The translations under genes and the position numbers were made by a program. A stretch of 64,000 bases of DNA from CAVYTF01 sp963708205 (lineage in GTDB: Bacteria > Bacteroidota > Bacteroidia > Chitinophagales > Chitinophagaceae): assembly GCA_963708205.1 (NCBI GenBank), contig OY970196.1, positions 2,790,001 through 2,854,000 on the forward strand, read 5' to 3'. The notes beneath the pieces were generated by a model. The model did no database searches. It saw only the letters and a program-made list of their open reading frames with translations, and was not told the DNA's origin. Shown here one piece after another: positions 54,833-63,627 of this stretch (within the stretch, counting starts at the first letter, position 1; each line of letters begins with the position of its first letter).

Positions 54833-56203
54833 TTATTGACTTGTTATTTTTGAATTCAAAAATTCATACAAATCATTTTGCAAAATATTTTCCTGTTCTC
54901 CTGTTTTCAAATTCTTTATCGTGCAGCTGTTTTCCTCCATTTCTTTGCTGCCGATAATTGCAATGAAAGGTATATTTTTTTTCTCCCCATATTTGAATTG
55001 CTTATCAAACTTTGATGTCTCATGAAACAGTTCGCATTTAATGTTGTTGCTGCGCAATGTTTGCATTAAATTAAAAGCAACTTTACTTTCATTTTCACCA
55101 AGATTAAAAAACAAAATCTGAGTCCCGGTTTGCAATTGTTCAGGAAATAATTTCAACTCCTCCATCACATCATAAATTCTGTCAACACCAAGGCTAATGC
55201 CGACTCCGGAGATATTTGGAACACCAAATAAACCTGTGAGATCATCATATCTTCCGCCGCCGCCAATGCTTCCTATCTGTACATTTTTTGCTTTCACTTC
55301 GAAAATAATTCCTGTATAATAATTCAATCCGCGGGCAAGCTTGAAATCAATTTTAAGTTTGTTTGATGTTTGATAATTAATAATAAATTCAAGTTCTTCT
55401 ATTCCTTTTTTGCCAATTTTATTTTCGCCAAAAAGTTCTTTCGCTGCTTTTAATTTTTCTTCATTGTTTCCATCAATTGATATATATTTTTCAATAATTG
55501 CAATTTGATTTCCTTCTAAATTATTTGCGCGTAATTCTTCTTTCACTTTTTCAATTCCAATCTTATCGAGTTTGTCAATTGCAATTGTTATATTCATCAT
55601 TTTATCAGCGCCATCGCAGGTTTCAGCGAGAGCTGTTAAAATTTTTCTGCTGTTGATTTTTATTTCAACATCAATTTTTAATTTCTCAAAAACAGTTTCA
55701 TAAATGTTTGCGAGTTCAACTTCATTCAACAATGAATTACTTCCTACAACATCTGCATCGCATTGATAAAATTCCCTGTAACGCCCGCGCTGCGGGCGAT
55801 CTGCGCGCCACACAGGTTGAATTTGATAACGCTTAAAAGGAAATGTTAGCTGACCAAAATTCATGGCAACATATCGCGCAAATGGAATAGTGAGATCGTA
55901 TCTTAAAGCTCGTTCTGTAATGGTTGCGGTATTTTTTCCTTCTAAAATTTTTTCGAATTCTTCTTTTATTTTTTGTTTTTTTGAAGGATTATCCAAACCA
56001 TTATTTAAAATTTTGAAGATCAATTTATCACCTTCATCTCCATATTTTCCCATCAAGGTTTCAAGGTTTTCCATTGCAGGTGTTTCCAATGGTTGAAAGC
56101 CGTACAACTCAAACACAGCGCGGATTGTATCGAAAATATAATTTCGCTTGCGGATTGTTTCTGCATTAAAATCTCTTGTGCCTTGCGGAATAGTTGGTTT
56201 CAT
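54833..56203 (-). CDS. hisS: Histidyl-tRNA synthetase
   Basis: This 456-residue class II synthetase charges tRNA-His. Motif 1 area (PQGTRDFNAETIRKRNYIF), motif 2 (FQPVWRADRPQRGRYREFYQ-like, here QPVWRADRPQRGRYREFYQC split over 130-150), and the class-specific LARGLNYYTGIIFEV and GGGGRYDDL are present. A C-terminal anticodon-binding domain is complete. Length is slightly longer than the E. coli enzyme (424) but normal for Bacteroidota. It is 62 bp downstream of the tyrosine phosphatase stop on the same strand. Confidence 0.96.
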   Translation of the reverse strand: MKPTIPQGTRDFNAETIRKRNYIFDTIRAVFELYGFQPLETPAMENLETLMGKYGDEGDKLIFKILNNGLDNPSKKQKIKEEFEKILEGKNTATITERALRYDLTIPFARYVAMNFGQLTFPFKRYQIQPVWRADRPQRGRYREFYQCDADVVGSNSLLNEVELANIYETVFEKLKIDVEIKINSRKILTALAETCDGADKMMNITIAIDKLDKIGIEKVKEELRANNLEGNQIAIIEKYISIDGNNEEKLKAAKELFGENKIGKKGIEELEFIINYQTSNKLKIDFKLARGLNYYTGIIFEVKAKNVQIGSIGGGGRYDDLTGLFGVPNISGVGISLGVDRIYDVMEELKLFPEQLQTGTQILFFNLGENESKVAFNLMQTLRSNNIKCELFHETSKFDKQFKYGEKKNIPFIAIIGSKEMEENSCTIKNLKTGEQENILQNDLYEFLNSKITSQ

Positions 56204-56265
56204 TTATTGAAGTAAAAATTCAAAAGTAAAAATTAAAAAAATAAGAAGTGATTGAATAATCAGTA

Positions 56266-56739
56266 TTAACCATTTTGGCTTTTCACTTTTGACTTTTGAA
56301 TTATTTTACCGCACACTTCATCCAGCATTTCATACACTTTTTCAAAGTCTTCTTCGCCGCCGTACCATGGATCAGGAACAATACGATTTTCATTTGGATA
56401 CAATTCATTCATGATCATTTCAACTTTATTTTCATTCCACAATTCTTTGCTCATTCGCTTTACATCATTATAATTTTCGGCATCCATCACATAAATTTTA
56501 TCAAACAAAACCATATCAGTTTTTGCAAATTGTCTTGCGCGCAAATCGCTGATGTCAATGTTATGAAGGCGTGCTACTTTTTGAGCTAAAATATGCGGCG
56601 GCTCACCAATGTGATAAGTGCCTGTTCCCGCGCTGTCGGTTTTCCAGTCAAGATTTTCTTTTTTTATTTTATCTCTTAAAATGCCTTCTGCCAAAGGACT
56701 TCGGCAAATATTGCCAAGGCAAACCATTAAAATTTTCAT
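56266..56739 (-). CDS. Low-molecular-weight protein tyrosine phosphatase
   Basis: This 157-residue enzyme carries the P-loop CLGNICRSP at residues 7-15 (nucleophile C7, Arg in the loop) and the general-acid Asp in VPDPWYGG. The family dephosphorylates protein tyrosines, often in control of capsule or exopolysaccharide export, or arginine phosphates. No tyrosine kinase is nearby. A TATCTTTG element ends only 5 bp before the start codon, so the transcript would begin at or next to the ATG. Confidence 0.93.
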   Translation of the reverse strand: MKILMVCLGNICRSPLAEGILRDKIKKENLDWKTDSAGTGTYHIGEPPHILAQKVARLHNIDISDLRARQFAKTDMVLFDKIYVMDAENYNDVKRMSKELWNENKVEMIMNELYPNENRIVPDPWYGGEEDFEKVYEMLDEVCGKIIQKSKVKSQNG

Positions 56740-56744
56740 TGGCG

Positions 56745-56752
56745 CAAAGATA
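56745..56752 (-). promoter_or_regulatory. Candidate -7 element giving a near-leaderless transcript
   Basis: On the minus strand this reads TATCTTTG, a full match to TAnnTTTG, 5 bp from the phosphatase ATG. If used, transcription starts about at the ATG itself. No -33 TTG was found. Confidence 0.4.
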
Positions 56753-56922
56753 GAAGGAACGGAGAACTAATTTTAAGTTGAAAAATTTTACAAAATAATA
56801 AACAGGAAAAAATTATGGAAATGTTTTAGAAATTCATCTAAATAAAAAAGTAAAAATAATTTTCATTTTCTTAAAAATAAAAATGATTAATTTGGCTATT
56901 TCAATTTTCAAATTTTTCTTGA

Positions 56923-57168
56923 ATGGAAAACGAGCAGCGGGAAAAGCAGCGCAAGAGTTATGTTTCCATGCGCATGATTTATGATATCGGTATGGGCTCA
57001 TTTATTTTGTTGATAGGTTTGATGATGTTGTTTGGTGATAAAATAAATATCAACGGTTTAAGCGTTATGATTGCGGACATGGACCCGAACCTGCGATATA
57101 TTTTTGGTGGCTTGTGTTTGCTTTACGCAGGCTTTAGATTGTATCGCGGCATTAAGCATGAATATTAG
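56923..57168 (+). CDS. Small two-helix membrane protein
   Basis: This is an 81-residue protein with a basic start and two hydrophobic helices (about 24-42, 60-72), ending in a basic tail. It is followed 5 bp later by the phosphate-binding-like lipoprotein and then the TPR protein, so the three appear to form an operon. I do not recognise a named family. The arrangement recalls Bacteroidota clusters near ExbB/ExbD genes, but those are not in view. Confidence 0.68.
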   Translation: MENEQREKQRKSYVSMRMIYDIGMGSFILLIGLMMLFGDKININGLSVMIADMDPNLRYIFGGLCLLYAGFRLYRGIKHEY

Positions 57169-57173
57169 AGAAG

Positions 57174-58091
57174 ATGAAAGGATTTTTTTTAAAAGCTTTG
57201 ATCATATTTTTTTTAACCGGTACCTTATCTTGCAGCAACAACAAGCCTTTGCAGCAATATGATACGCCGTTGAAAGGAACAATTAACATTAGTGTGGATG
57301 AAAGTTTTAAACCCATAATTGATGAAGAAATCAAAGAATATGAATTAACTTATCCTGATGCGCATATCATTGCAGATTATAAATCAGAAGCAGATTGTTT
57401 TAGAGATCTGCAAAAAGACAGTACAAGATTAATAATAGTAGCAAGAGGTTTAACGGATGCTGAAGATAAATATTTTAGAGTGAAATTAGGATTTAGATTG
57501 AATTGGGATTTGATAGCATACGATGCAATAAGCACGATAATAAATATGAAAGCAACAGATAGCATGTTTACCATTGCGCAGATTAAAAAACTGCTTACAG
57601 ATTCTGTAAATAAAAATGAAGCTGTGGTTGATGGTAATCATGCAACAAGCACCGTAAGGTTTTTATTAGATTCATTTTTACATGCAAAAGATTTTGGTGC
57701 AAACGTGCATGCTGCAAATGGCAGCAAAGCAGTGCTGGACTATGTTTCAGCGCATGTGAATGCTGTTGGCTTTGTTGGTTCAGGTTGGGTTGGCAATGAT
57801 GAAGATCCTGAACAAAAAGCTTATGATAATAAAATAAGATTGGCATCATTGCAATGCAAACCGTGTGGAAACAATATATTCGCAAAACCTGCGCAGGAAA
57901 CGATAGCGTATGAGCAGTACCCTTTGGTACGTCCTTTGTATTATATCGTCAAAGAAAATTACGCAGGTCTTGGTACAGGTTTTACAGGCTTCTTAGGATT
58001 GGAAAGAGGTCAGTTAATTTTTAAGAGAGCAAATCTTGTTCCCGCAAAAATGGATTTCAATATTCGCAGAAGCAGTATCGATAAAAATTAA
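57174..58091 (+). CDS. PstS-like substrate-binding lipoprotein
   Basis: This is a 305-residue protein with a lipobox in GTLSC (about C20) and a periplasmic-binding fold of the phosphate-binding group (GTINISVDESFKPIIDEEI; then ARGLTDAED; GSKAVLDYVSAHVNAVGFVG; YPLVRPLYYIVKENY, close to PstS motifs). No PstC/A/B transporter follows; a TPR protein does. Bacteroidota often have such stand-alone binding proteins, so it may sense or bind phosphate, or bind another anion, rather than feed an ABC transporter. It starts 5 bp after the small membrane gene. Confidence 0.82.
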   Translation: MKGFFLKALIIFFLTGTLSCSNNKPLQQYDTPLKGTINISVDESFKPIIDEEIKEYELTYPDAHIIADYKSEADCFRDLQKDSTRLIIVARGLTDAEDKYFRVKLGFRLNWDLIAYDAISTIINMKATDSMFTIAQIKKLLTDSVNKNEAVVDGNHATSTVRFLLDSFLHAKDFGANVHAANGSKAVLDYVSAHVNAVGFVGSGWVGNDEDPEQKAYDNKIRLASLQCKPCGNNIFAKPAQETIAYEQYPLVRPLYYIVKENYAGLGTGFTGFLGLERGQLIFKRANLVPAKMDFNIRRSSIDKN

Positions 58092-58122
58092 AAAACAAAT
58101 TTTAAAAAGACAAAAAGTATCT

Positions 58123-59895
58123 ATGAAGAAGTTTTTTTTAGTAGCCTCGGCATTATTATTTGTTTTCGCATATAGCTATGCACAAAGTGTTGAGGATGGT
58201 ATAAGATTATTGTATTATGAAAAAAATACGAGTGCACAAGCATCGTTACAAAAAACCGTTGCAGCAAATCCAAAAGATGCAAGAGCAATTTATTGGTTAG
58301 GTCAGGCAGACCTTGCAAAAGATGATATTCCAGGGGCAAAAGCTTTGTATCAAAAGGCATTGAGTGATGGTATTAATGATCCCTGGATATGGGTAGGAAT
58401 GGGTCATGTGCAATTGCTCGATGGCAAAGGTGATATCCCTGCTGCCAAACAAAATTTTGAACAGGCAATCACTTCAACCAAAACAAAAAAGGGAGAGAAT
58501 CCTGATATTTTAAATGCTGTTGGCCGCGCAAATGCAGATGGCTCAAGCCAGCAAGGCGATGCTGCTTATGGAGTTGATGTTTTAAAAAGAGCTGCAGCAA
58601 TTGATACTAAAAATCCTGACATTGATGTAAACCTTGGTATCTGCTATTTGAAACTTGGAAGCGACCAAGGTGGTAATGCAGTGCTTGCTTTTCAGGATGC
58701 AATTGCACGCGATCCTAAATATGCAAAAGCGTATACCAAAATTGGAAAAGTATATGAAAGCCAGGATAACAAAGAGTTTATGACAGAATGGTTTGATAAA
58801 GCAATTGCGGCTGATCCCTCGTATGGACCGGTTTATCTTGAGTATTTTGTTTATTATGAAGAAAGAGATGTAAACCAGGCAAAAGTTTACTTGGATAAAT
58901 GGGTTGCAAACTCAGACCAGGATTGCCAATCGGCTTACTTTGTTGCTGATTATTATTTCCGCGCAGGTCAGCCACAGGAATCTTTGAACCGCACAAAAGC
59001 AATGGATAATGGTGAATGCAAAACATATCCTTATTTAAATCTTTTGTATGCTGTAAACTATGATAAACTTGGAGATTCTATTCAAGCAAAATCTTATTTA
59101 GATAAATTTTTTGTAACAGCTCCCGTTGATAAAATAACAAGCAATATTTATGTAGATGCCGCAAGAATATATTCAAAGATTCCTGGCAATGAAAGCCTCG
59201 CATCAACTTACTTGCAAAAAGCAATTGATGAAGACACAGTTGTTGCTCATAAGATAAATTATGCAAACACTGCTGTCTCAATAATGTCAACCACAGGCAA
59301 TCTTAGAGATGAGTTGGCATGGATGAGTAAATTAGCCGTTTACAGAGGTGGCAGCATCAGCGAAGCAGATTATTATAAATTAAGTACAGCAGCTCAAAAA
59401 GCAGTGCTGTCAAGCGATTCGGCTTATATGCAAACGCATGATACAACAATGCTGATGCAAAATTATTTGCTTGCAGATTCTATAAACAAAGCTTACATAA
59501 ATGCCTTTCCAACAAAACCGCAAGGTTATGCATTTAGAGTAAAAGCAGCAAAGGTTGCAGATTACGATACCACGAAAGGTTTAGCTCTTGATGCCATTGC
59601 CCAGCAAAATGATTATCTTTCAAAAGACACTTCAGCGTATGCAAAAAAGAATATGTATTTGAATGATTATTATTTGCTCATTTATTATGCGCAGTATGCA
59701 AAAGATATTCCTAAAATAGATGCATATAAAAAAGCAATTGATATTGCTTCGCAAATGATTTTATTATATCCTGATCCTGCTGATGAAAACAATCAGTTTG
59801 CAGTAAAAACAAAAAAACAGTTGGAAGATGTAGTTGAAAAATATCAAAGAAGCAGTACGCCGTCCAAGTCCGGAACTAAAAGTCCCGGCAAATAA
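58123..59895 (+). CDS. Secreted TPR-repeat protein
   Basis: This is a 590-residue protein. The frame opens at 58036 in the preceding gene, but the ATG at 58123 starts a clean signal peptide (residues 1-20, ending SYAQ). The rest is built of tetratricopeptide-like repeats (AIYWLGQADLAKDDIPGAKA; AYTKIGKVYESQDNKEF; and others to about residue 400) and a Ser/Lys-rich tail. TPR proteins hold complexes together. It follows the phosphate-binding-like lipoprotein by 31 bp and ends before a terminator. Confidence 0.85.
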   Translation: MKKFFLVASALLFVFAYSYAQSVEDGIRLLYYEKNTSAQASLQKTVAANPKDARAIYWLGQADLAKDDIPGAKALYQKALSDGINDPWIWVGMGHVQLLDGKGDIPAAKQNFEQAITSTKTKKGENPDILNAVGRANADGSSQQGDAAYGVDVLKRAAAIDTKNPDIDVNLGICYLKLGSDQGGNAVLAFQDAIARDPKYAKAYTKIGKVYESQDNKEFMTEWFDKAIAADPSYGPVYLEYFVYYEERDVNQAKVYLDKWVANSDQDCQSAYFVADYYFRAGQPQESLNRTKAMDNGECKTYPYLNLLYAVNYDKLGDSIQAKSYLDKFFVTAPVDKITSNIYVDAARIYSKIPGNESLASTYLQKAIDEDTVVAHKINYANTAVSIMSTTGNLRDELAWMSKLAVYRGGSISEADYYKLSTAAQKAVLSSDSAYMQTHDTTMLMQNYLLADSINKAYINAFPTKPQGYAFRVKAAKVADYDTTKGLALDAIAQQNDYLSKDTSAYAKKNMYLNDYYLLIYYAQYAKDIPKIDAYKKAIDIASQMILLYPDPADENNQFAVKTKKQLEDVVEKYQRSSTPSKSGTKSPGK

Positions 59896-59914
59896 ATAAT
59901 GAAATCATAATATG

Positions 59915-59945
59915 GAAAACTTCTCAAAAGAGAGGTTTTTCTTTT
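59915..59945 (+). terminator. Terminator before the nuo operon
   Basis: GAAAACTTCTC, loop AAAA, GAGAGGTTTTTC: a stem with one wobble pair and a T run. It separates the TPR gene from nuoA. Confidence 0.75.
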
Positions 59946-59957
59946 TTATTTCTGCCT

Positions 59958-59965
59958 TACTTTTG
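59958..59965 (+). promoter_or_regulatory. Promoter -7 element of the nuo operon
   Basis: TACTTTTG matches TAnnTTTG. It lies 17 bp before the nuoA ATG and after a terminator, as expected for the head of an operon. The GTG at 59965 lies in it, so the ATG at 59983 is the start. Confidence 0.55.
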
Positions 59966-59982
59966 TGCAAATAATTTCTTTC

Positions 59983-60384
59983 ATGAATTTATTTCATTCC
60001 ATTTTAGATATTTCAAACACCGCTTCTTCCGCTGATTATTTTCCTGTTGGTTTACAAATAATATTTGCTGCCGGTTTTGTTGCAACCATGATTGGCGTTT
60101 CAGCATTGATTGGTCCATCAAGAAAAACAGCAGATAAATTACAAGGCTTTGCAAGTGGTATAGAAAGCCATGGCAATGCACGCCAGCCAATGGCTATAAA
60201 ATATTTTTTGGTTGCCATTTTATTTGTTTTGTTTGATGTGGAAGTAATTTTCTTTTATCCTTATGCCGTAAATTTCAAAGCACTTGGATGGAACGGTTTT
60301 GGTGAAGTATTGATGTTTGTTGCATTTTTTTTAATAGGTTTTTTTTACATTTTAAAAAAAGGTGCATTAAAGTGGGAAGACTAA
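59983..60384 (+). CDS. nuoA: NADH-quinone oxidoreductase subunit A
   Basis: This 133-residue protein is a small membrane subunit of complex I, at the junction of the membrane and peripheral arms. Three transmembrane helices (about 22-42, 74-92 and 100-121) and the conserved acidic stretch around FDVEVIFFYPYAVNF fit. The ATG at 59983 is chosen over an upstream GTG that lies in the promoter. It starts an operon followed by nuoB. Confidence 0.94.
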   Translation: MNLFHSILDISNTASSADYFPVGLQIIFAAGFVATMIGVSALIGPSRKTADKLQGFASGIESHGNARQPMAIKYFLVAILFVLFDVEVIFFYPYAVNFKALGWNGFGEVLMFVAFFLIGFFYILKKGALKWED

Positions 60385-60477
60385 TAATAGTTTGTAATTA
60401 AAAATTAGAATTAATAGTTGTGATGATAAAAATGAAACCAATTATTAAATTCTTAATTATCAATTCTTAATTAATTT

Positions 60478-61065
60478 ATGCGTCCAGTACGATTTAATAT
60501 ACATGCCAAGAAGGCGAATATTTATAACAATGTTGCTATCGCTGAAATGCCTGAAGGCTCGATGGGTGAAGGATATTTTGCAACTAACCTCGAAAAAATT
60601 GTGGCACTTGGCAGAAAGAATTCTATCTGGCCTTTGCCATTTGCAACATCTTGCTGCGGCATAGAATTTATGTCCACAATGGCATCCCATTATGACCTTG
60701 CACGTTTCGGTGCTGAGCGTCTCGGCTTTACACCAAGACAATGTGATCTGCTGATGGTAATGGGAACGATCGCAAAAAAAATGGGTCCGGTTTTAAGACA
60801 GGTTTATCTTCAAATGGCAGAGCCACGCTGGGTTGTAGCCGTTGGAGCATGTGCTTCTTCAGGCGGCATTTTTGATACTTATTCTGTTTTGCAGGGCATT
60901 GATCAAATTATTCCGGTTGATGTTTATGTGCCCGGTTGTCCGCCAAGACCAGAAGCAATTTTAGATGGCTTTATGCGCATTCAGGATTTGGTTGGTCATG
61001 AAAGTTTGCGCAGAAGAAACAGCGAACATTATAAAAAATTATTGGGAACGTACGGAATAGAATAA
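60478..61065 (+). CDS. nuoB: NADH-quinone oxidoreductase subunit B
   Basis: This 195-residue subunit carries the N2 iron-sulfur cluster next to the quinone site. The adjacent cysteines in ATSCCGIEFM, plus Cys in GACASSGG and VPGCPPRPEA, are the four cluster ligands. It is in the usual order after nuoA, 93 bp away, and 29 bp before nuoC. Confidence 0.97.
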   Translation: MRPVRFNIHAKKANIYNNVAIAEMPEGSMGEGYFATNLEKIVALGRKNSIWPLPFATSCCGIEFMSTMASHYDLARFGAERLGFTPRQCDLLMVMGTIAKKMGPVLRQVYLQMAEPRWVVAVGACASSGGIFDTYSVLQGIDQIIPVDVYVPGCPPRPEAILDGFMRIQDLVGHESLRRRNSEHYKKLLGTYGIE

Positions 61066-61094
61066 ATGAATGTTTTTATTTTTTACTTTTCAAA

Positions 61095-61664
61095 ATGGCT
61101 TTAACAAACGAAATAATCAAACAAAAACTTACTGAAAAATTTGCTGATGCAGTTTTCAATTTTCATGAGCCTTATGGCATGTTAACTTTCGAAGCTGCAA
61201 AAGAAAATAATTTGAAAGTGATGCAATTTTTATTTGATGATGCTGAATTAAAATTTCAGTTTCTTACAGATTTATGCGCAGTGCATTATCCTGAAAAAAA
61301 GGGAAGTGAAATTGCCGTAGTTTATCATTTGCATAATTTGGTTGATAACGTTCGCATTCGTTTCAAAGTTTACACAGATATACATTCGCCGGATGTTTTT
61401 ACTGCGACAAATTTATTTTCTGCAGCGAACTGGCTCGAGAGAGAAACGTTTGATTTCTATGGAGTGAATTTTATCGGTCACCCAAATTTGAAACGCATTT
61501 TGAATGTTGATGAAATGGCATATTTTCCGTTGAGAAAAGAATATCCATTAGAAGATCAAACAAGAACAGATAAAGATGATGAAATGTTCGGACGTGGCGG
61601 CCAGCTTGGGTTTGGTGATGAGCGCGGAGTTATGAGTGGAACAATTGCAGAAGATGAAAAGTAA
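61095..61664 (+). CDS. nuoC: NADH-quinone oxidoreductase subunit C
   Basis: This 189-residue subunit of the peripheral arm forms part of the electron-transfer module. ANWLERETFDFYGVNFIGHPNLKRIL is the family signature (here at about 114-140), with FPLRKEYPLED close to the end. It is separate from NuoD, unlike the fused NuoCD of E. coli. A 171-bp gap holding a dispersed repeat separates it from nuoD. Confidence 0.95.
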   Translation: MALTNEIIKQKLTEKFADAVFNFHEPYGMLTFEAAKENNLKVMQFLFDDAELKFQFLTDLCAVHYPEKKGSEIAVVYHLHNLVDNVRIRFKVYTDIHSPDVFTATNLFSAANWLERETFDFYGVNFIGHPNLKRILNVDEMAYFPLRKEYPLEDQTRTDKDDEMFGRGGQLGFGDERGVMSGTIAEDEK

Positions 61665-61724
61665 TTTATCATCTAGAATTTGACATTGACAAGATTAAAA
61701 AAGTTGAGTTGCTCAATAGAATTA

Positions 61725-61792
61725 CAAAGCGTACAAGAGTGCGACGCAACGCAAGTTTAATAGTAATTCAAAAGCTTAGTACATAAAAAAAT
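61725..61792. repeat. Dispersed intergenic repeat, copy A, inside the nuo operon
   Basis: GTACAAGAGTGCGACGCAAC, then GCAAGTTTAATAGTAATTCA and AAAGCTTAGTACATAAAA form a copy sharing TGCGACGCAACG with copy C and the following trail with copy B. GTAC occurs at both ends. It occupies most of the nuoC-nuoD gap. A TTGAG-TTG-CTCAA hairpin (61704-61716) lies just upstream. Confidence 0.6.
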
Positions 61793-61835
61793 TTTAGAAT
61801 AACAACGAGTGATTTTGATAAAAGCTGATTGATTT

Positions 61836-63077
61836 ATGCAAGACATTTTAGATCCAAAAGCGCATCATATAAAATTGCCTGAAGGCTCGATTGAAAAGCA
61901 AACAACAACGCTTAATCTTGGACCAACGCATCCTGCAACGCACGGCGTTTTTCAAAATATTTTAGAACTCGATGGTGAAAGAATTGTTTCTTCAGAACAA
62001 ACTGTCGGCTATATCCATCGTGCATTTGAGAAGATTGCAGAGCGCAGACCATTGTATCAAATAACGCCGCTCACAGACCGTTTGAATTATTGTTCATCGC
62101 CAATTAACAACATGGGGTGGCATTTGACCTGCGAAAAATTATTGAAAGTAAAAACACCGAAGCGTGTTGATTATATGCGCATCATCATTATGGAGCTTGC
62201 AAGAATTTCGGATCATTTGGTTTGCAATTCTGTTGTTGCTGTTGATGCCGGCGGCTTCACACCGTTTTTGTATGTGATGCAATACCGCGAACTGATCTAT
62301 GAAATTTATGAAGAAATTTGCGGCTCGAGATTAACAACAAATATTGGAAGAATCGGGGGCTTTGAAAGAAATTTTACAGCTACTGCATGGGATAAATTAG
62401 AAAAGTTTTTGAATGAATATCCAAAGGTTTTGCAGGAGTTTGAAAACCTTTTGACACGTAACAGAATTTTTATAGAACGTACAAGTGGCGCAGGTCCTAT
62501 CAGTGCCGAGCGTGCTTTGAATTATGGATTTACAGGACCAAATCTTCGTGCTGCAGGCGTTGATTATGATGTTCGGGTTCATTCGCCTTACAGTAGTTAT
62601 GAAGATTTTGAATTTGAAATTCCTGTTGGCACAACAGGTGATTGCTATGATAGATTTTTGGTGCGCAACCAGGAAATGTGGCAATCATTAAAACTGATAA
62701 ATGAAGCATATAAAAAAGTGCAGGAGTTTAAAGGTGCTGATGCAGAAGTTTATCATGCAGATATTCCTGAATATTATTTGCCTGATAAAAAAGATGTTTA
62801 TACAAAAATGGAAGCATTGATCTGGCACTTCAAAATTATCATGGGAGAAATTGATATGCCCGAAGGCGAAGTATATAACAGTGTTGAAGGCGCGAATGGC
62901 GAGCTTGGATTTTATTTTATCAGCGATGGCGGAAGAAGCCCATACAGACTGCATTTCAGAAGACCTTGCTTTATTTATTACCAGGCATTTTCAGAATTAA
63001 CACAAGGTGCTATGCTAAGTGATGCAGTGATAACAATGAGCAGTTTGAATTTGATTGCAGGAGAAATGGATGCGTGA
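61836..63077 (+). CDS. nuoD: NADH-quinone oxidoreductase subunit D
   Basis: This 413-residue subunit forms the quinone site with NuoB. The start (TTTLNLGPTHPATHGVFQ) and the conserved EKIAERRPLYQITPLTDRLNY area (about 66-90), followed by RISDHL, the YEEICGSRL-type and GRIGGFERNF, are typical. It ends in SLNLIAGEMDA. Length is normal. It precedes nuoE by 22 bp. Confidence 0.96.
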   Translation: MQDILDPKAHHIKLPEGSIEKQTTTLNLGPTHPATHGVFQNILELDGERIVSSEQTVGYIHRAFEKIAERRPLYQITPLTDRLNYCSSPINNMGWHLTCEKLLKVKTPKRVDYMRIIIMELARISDHLVCNSVVAVDAGGFTPFLYVMQYRELIYEIYEEICGSRLTTNIGRIGGFERNFTATAWDKLEKFLNEYPKVLQEFENLLTRNRIFIERTSGAGPISAERALNYGFTGPNLRAAGVDYDVRVHSPYSSYEDFEFEIPVGTTGDCYDRFLVRNQEMWQSLKLINEAYKKVQEFKGADAEVYHADIPEYYLPDKKDVYTKMEALIWHFKIIMGEIDMPEGEVYNSVEGANGELGFYFISDGGRSPYRLHFRRPCFIYYQAFSELTQGAMLSDAVITMSSLNLIAGEMDA

Positions 63078-63099
63078 AAAATTTAAAATTTAATTTAGA

Positions 63100-63603
63100 A
63101 TGAGTGTTCAATTTTCACCGGAAAAATTATTACAAATTCAGGAATTGGTTGCTCATTATCCTGAAGGAAAACAAAAGAGTGCAATACTTCCGGTGTTGCA
63201 TTTGGCGCAGGAAAATTTTGGCAACTGGCTTGATGTTCCGGTGATGGATTATGTTGCAGAATTGTTGAAGTTAGAACCGATTGAAGTGTATGAAGTTGCT
63301 ACATTTTACAGCATGTATAATTTAAAACCTGTTGGAAAATTTATGTTTGAAATATGCCAGACAGGACCATGCATGTTGAATGGCAGCGATGAAATTATTA
63401 AATATATTGGCGATAAACTTGGTATAAAACCCGGCGAAACAACAGCAGATAAAATGTTTACTTTAAAAACTGTTGAATGCCTTGGTGCGTGCGGGTATGC
63501 GCCAATGATGCAACTTGGAAAAACTTATCGCGAACATCTTACAAAAGAAAAAGTTGACAATATTATAAATGAATGCAGGGCAAATGCTGCTGCAAATAAT
63601 TAA
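63100..63603 (+). CDS. nuoE: NADH-quinone oxidoreductase subunit E
   Basis: This 167-residue subunit has a thioredoxin-like fold holding a [2Fe-2S] cluster. The four Cys ligands are in CQTGPC (C-x4-C) and CLGAC (C-x3-C). It belongs to the NADH-oxidising module with NuoF and NuoG, which should follow outside the window. A VOC-domain gene starts 24 bp downstream, where nuoF would be expected. Confidence 0.96.
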   Translation: MSVQFSPEKLLQIQELVAHYPEGKQKSAILPVLHLAQENFGNWLDVPVMDYVAELLKLEPIEVYEVATFYSMYNLKPVGKFMFEICQTGPCMLNGSDEIIKYIGDKLGIKPGETTADKMFTLKTVECLGACGYAPMMQLGKTYREHLTKEKVDNIINECRANAAANN

Positions 63604-63627
63604 TCACTTTTAAAACTTAAATTTTTT

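Noticed and set aside
59965..59982. GTG start for nuoA at 59965
   Set aside because: The GTG overlaps the -7 promoter element TACTTTTG, and the conserved protein start fits the ATG at 59983.
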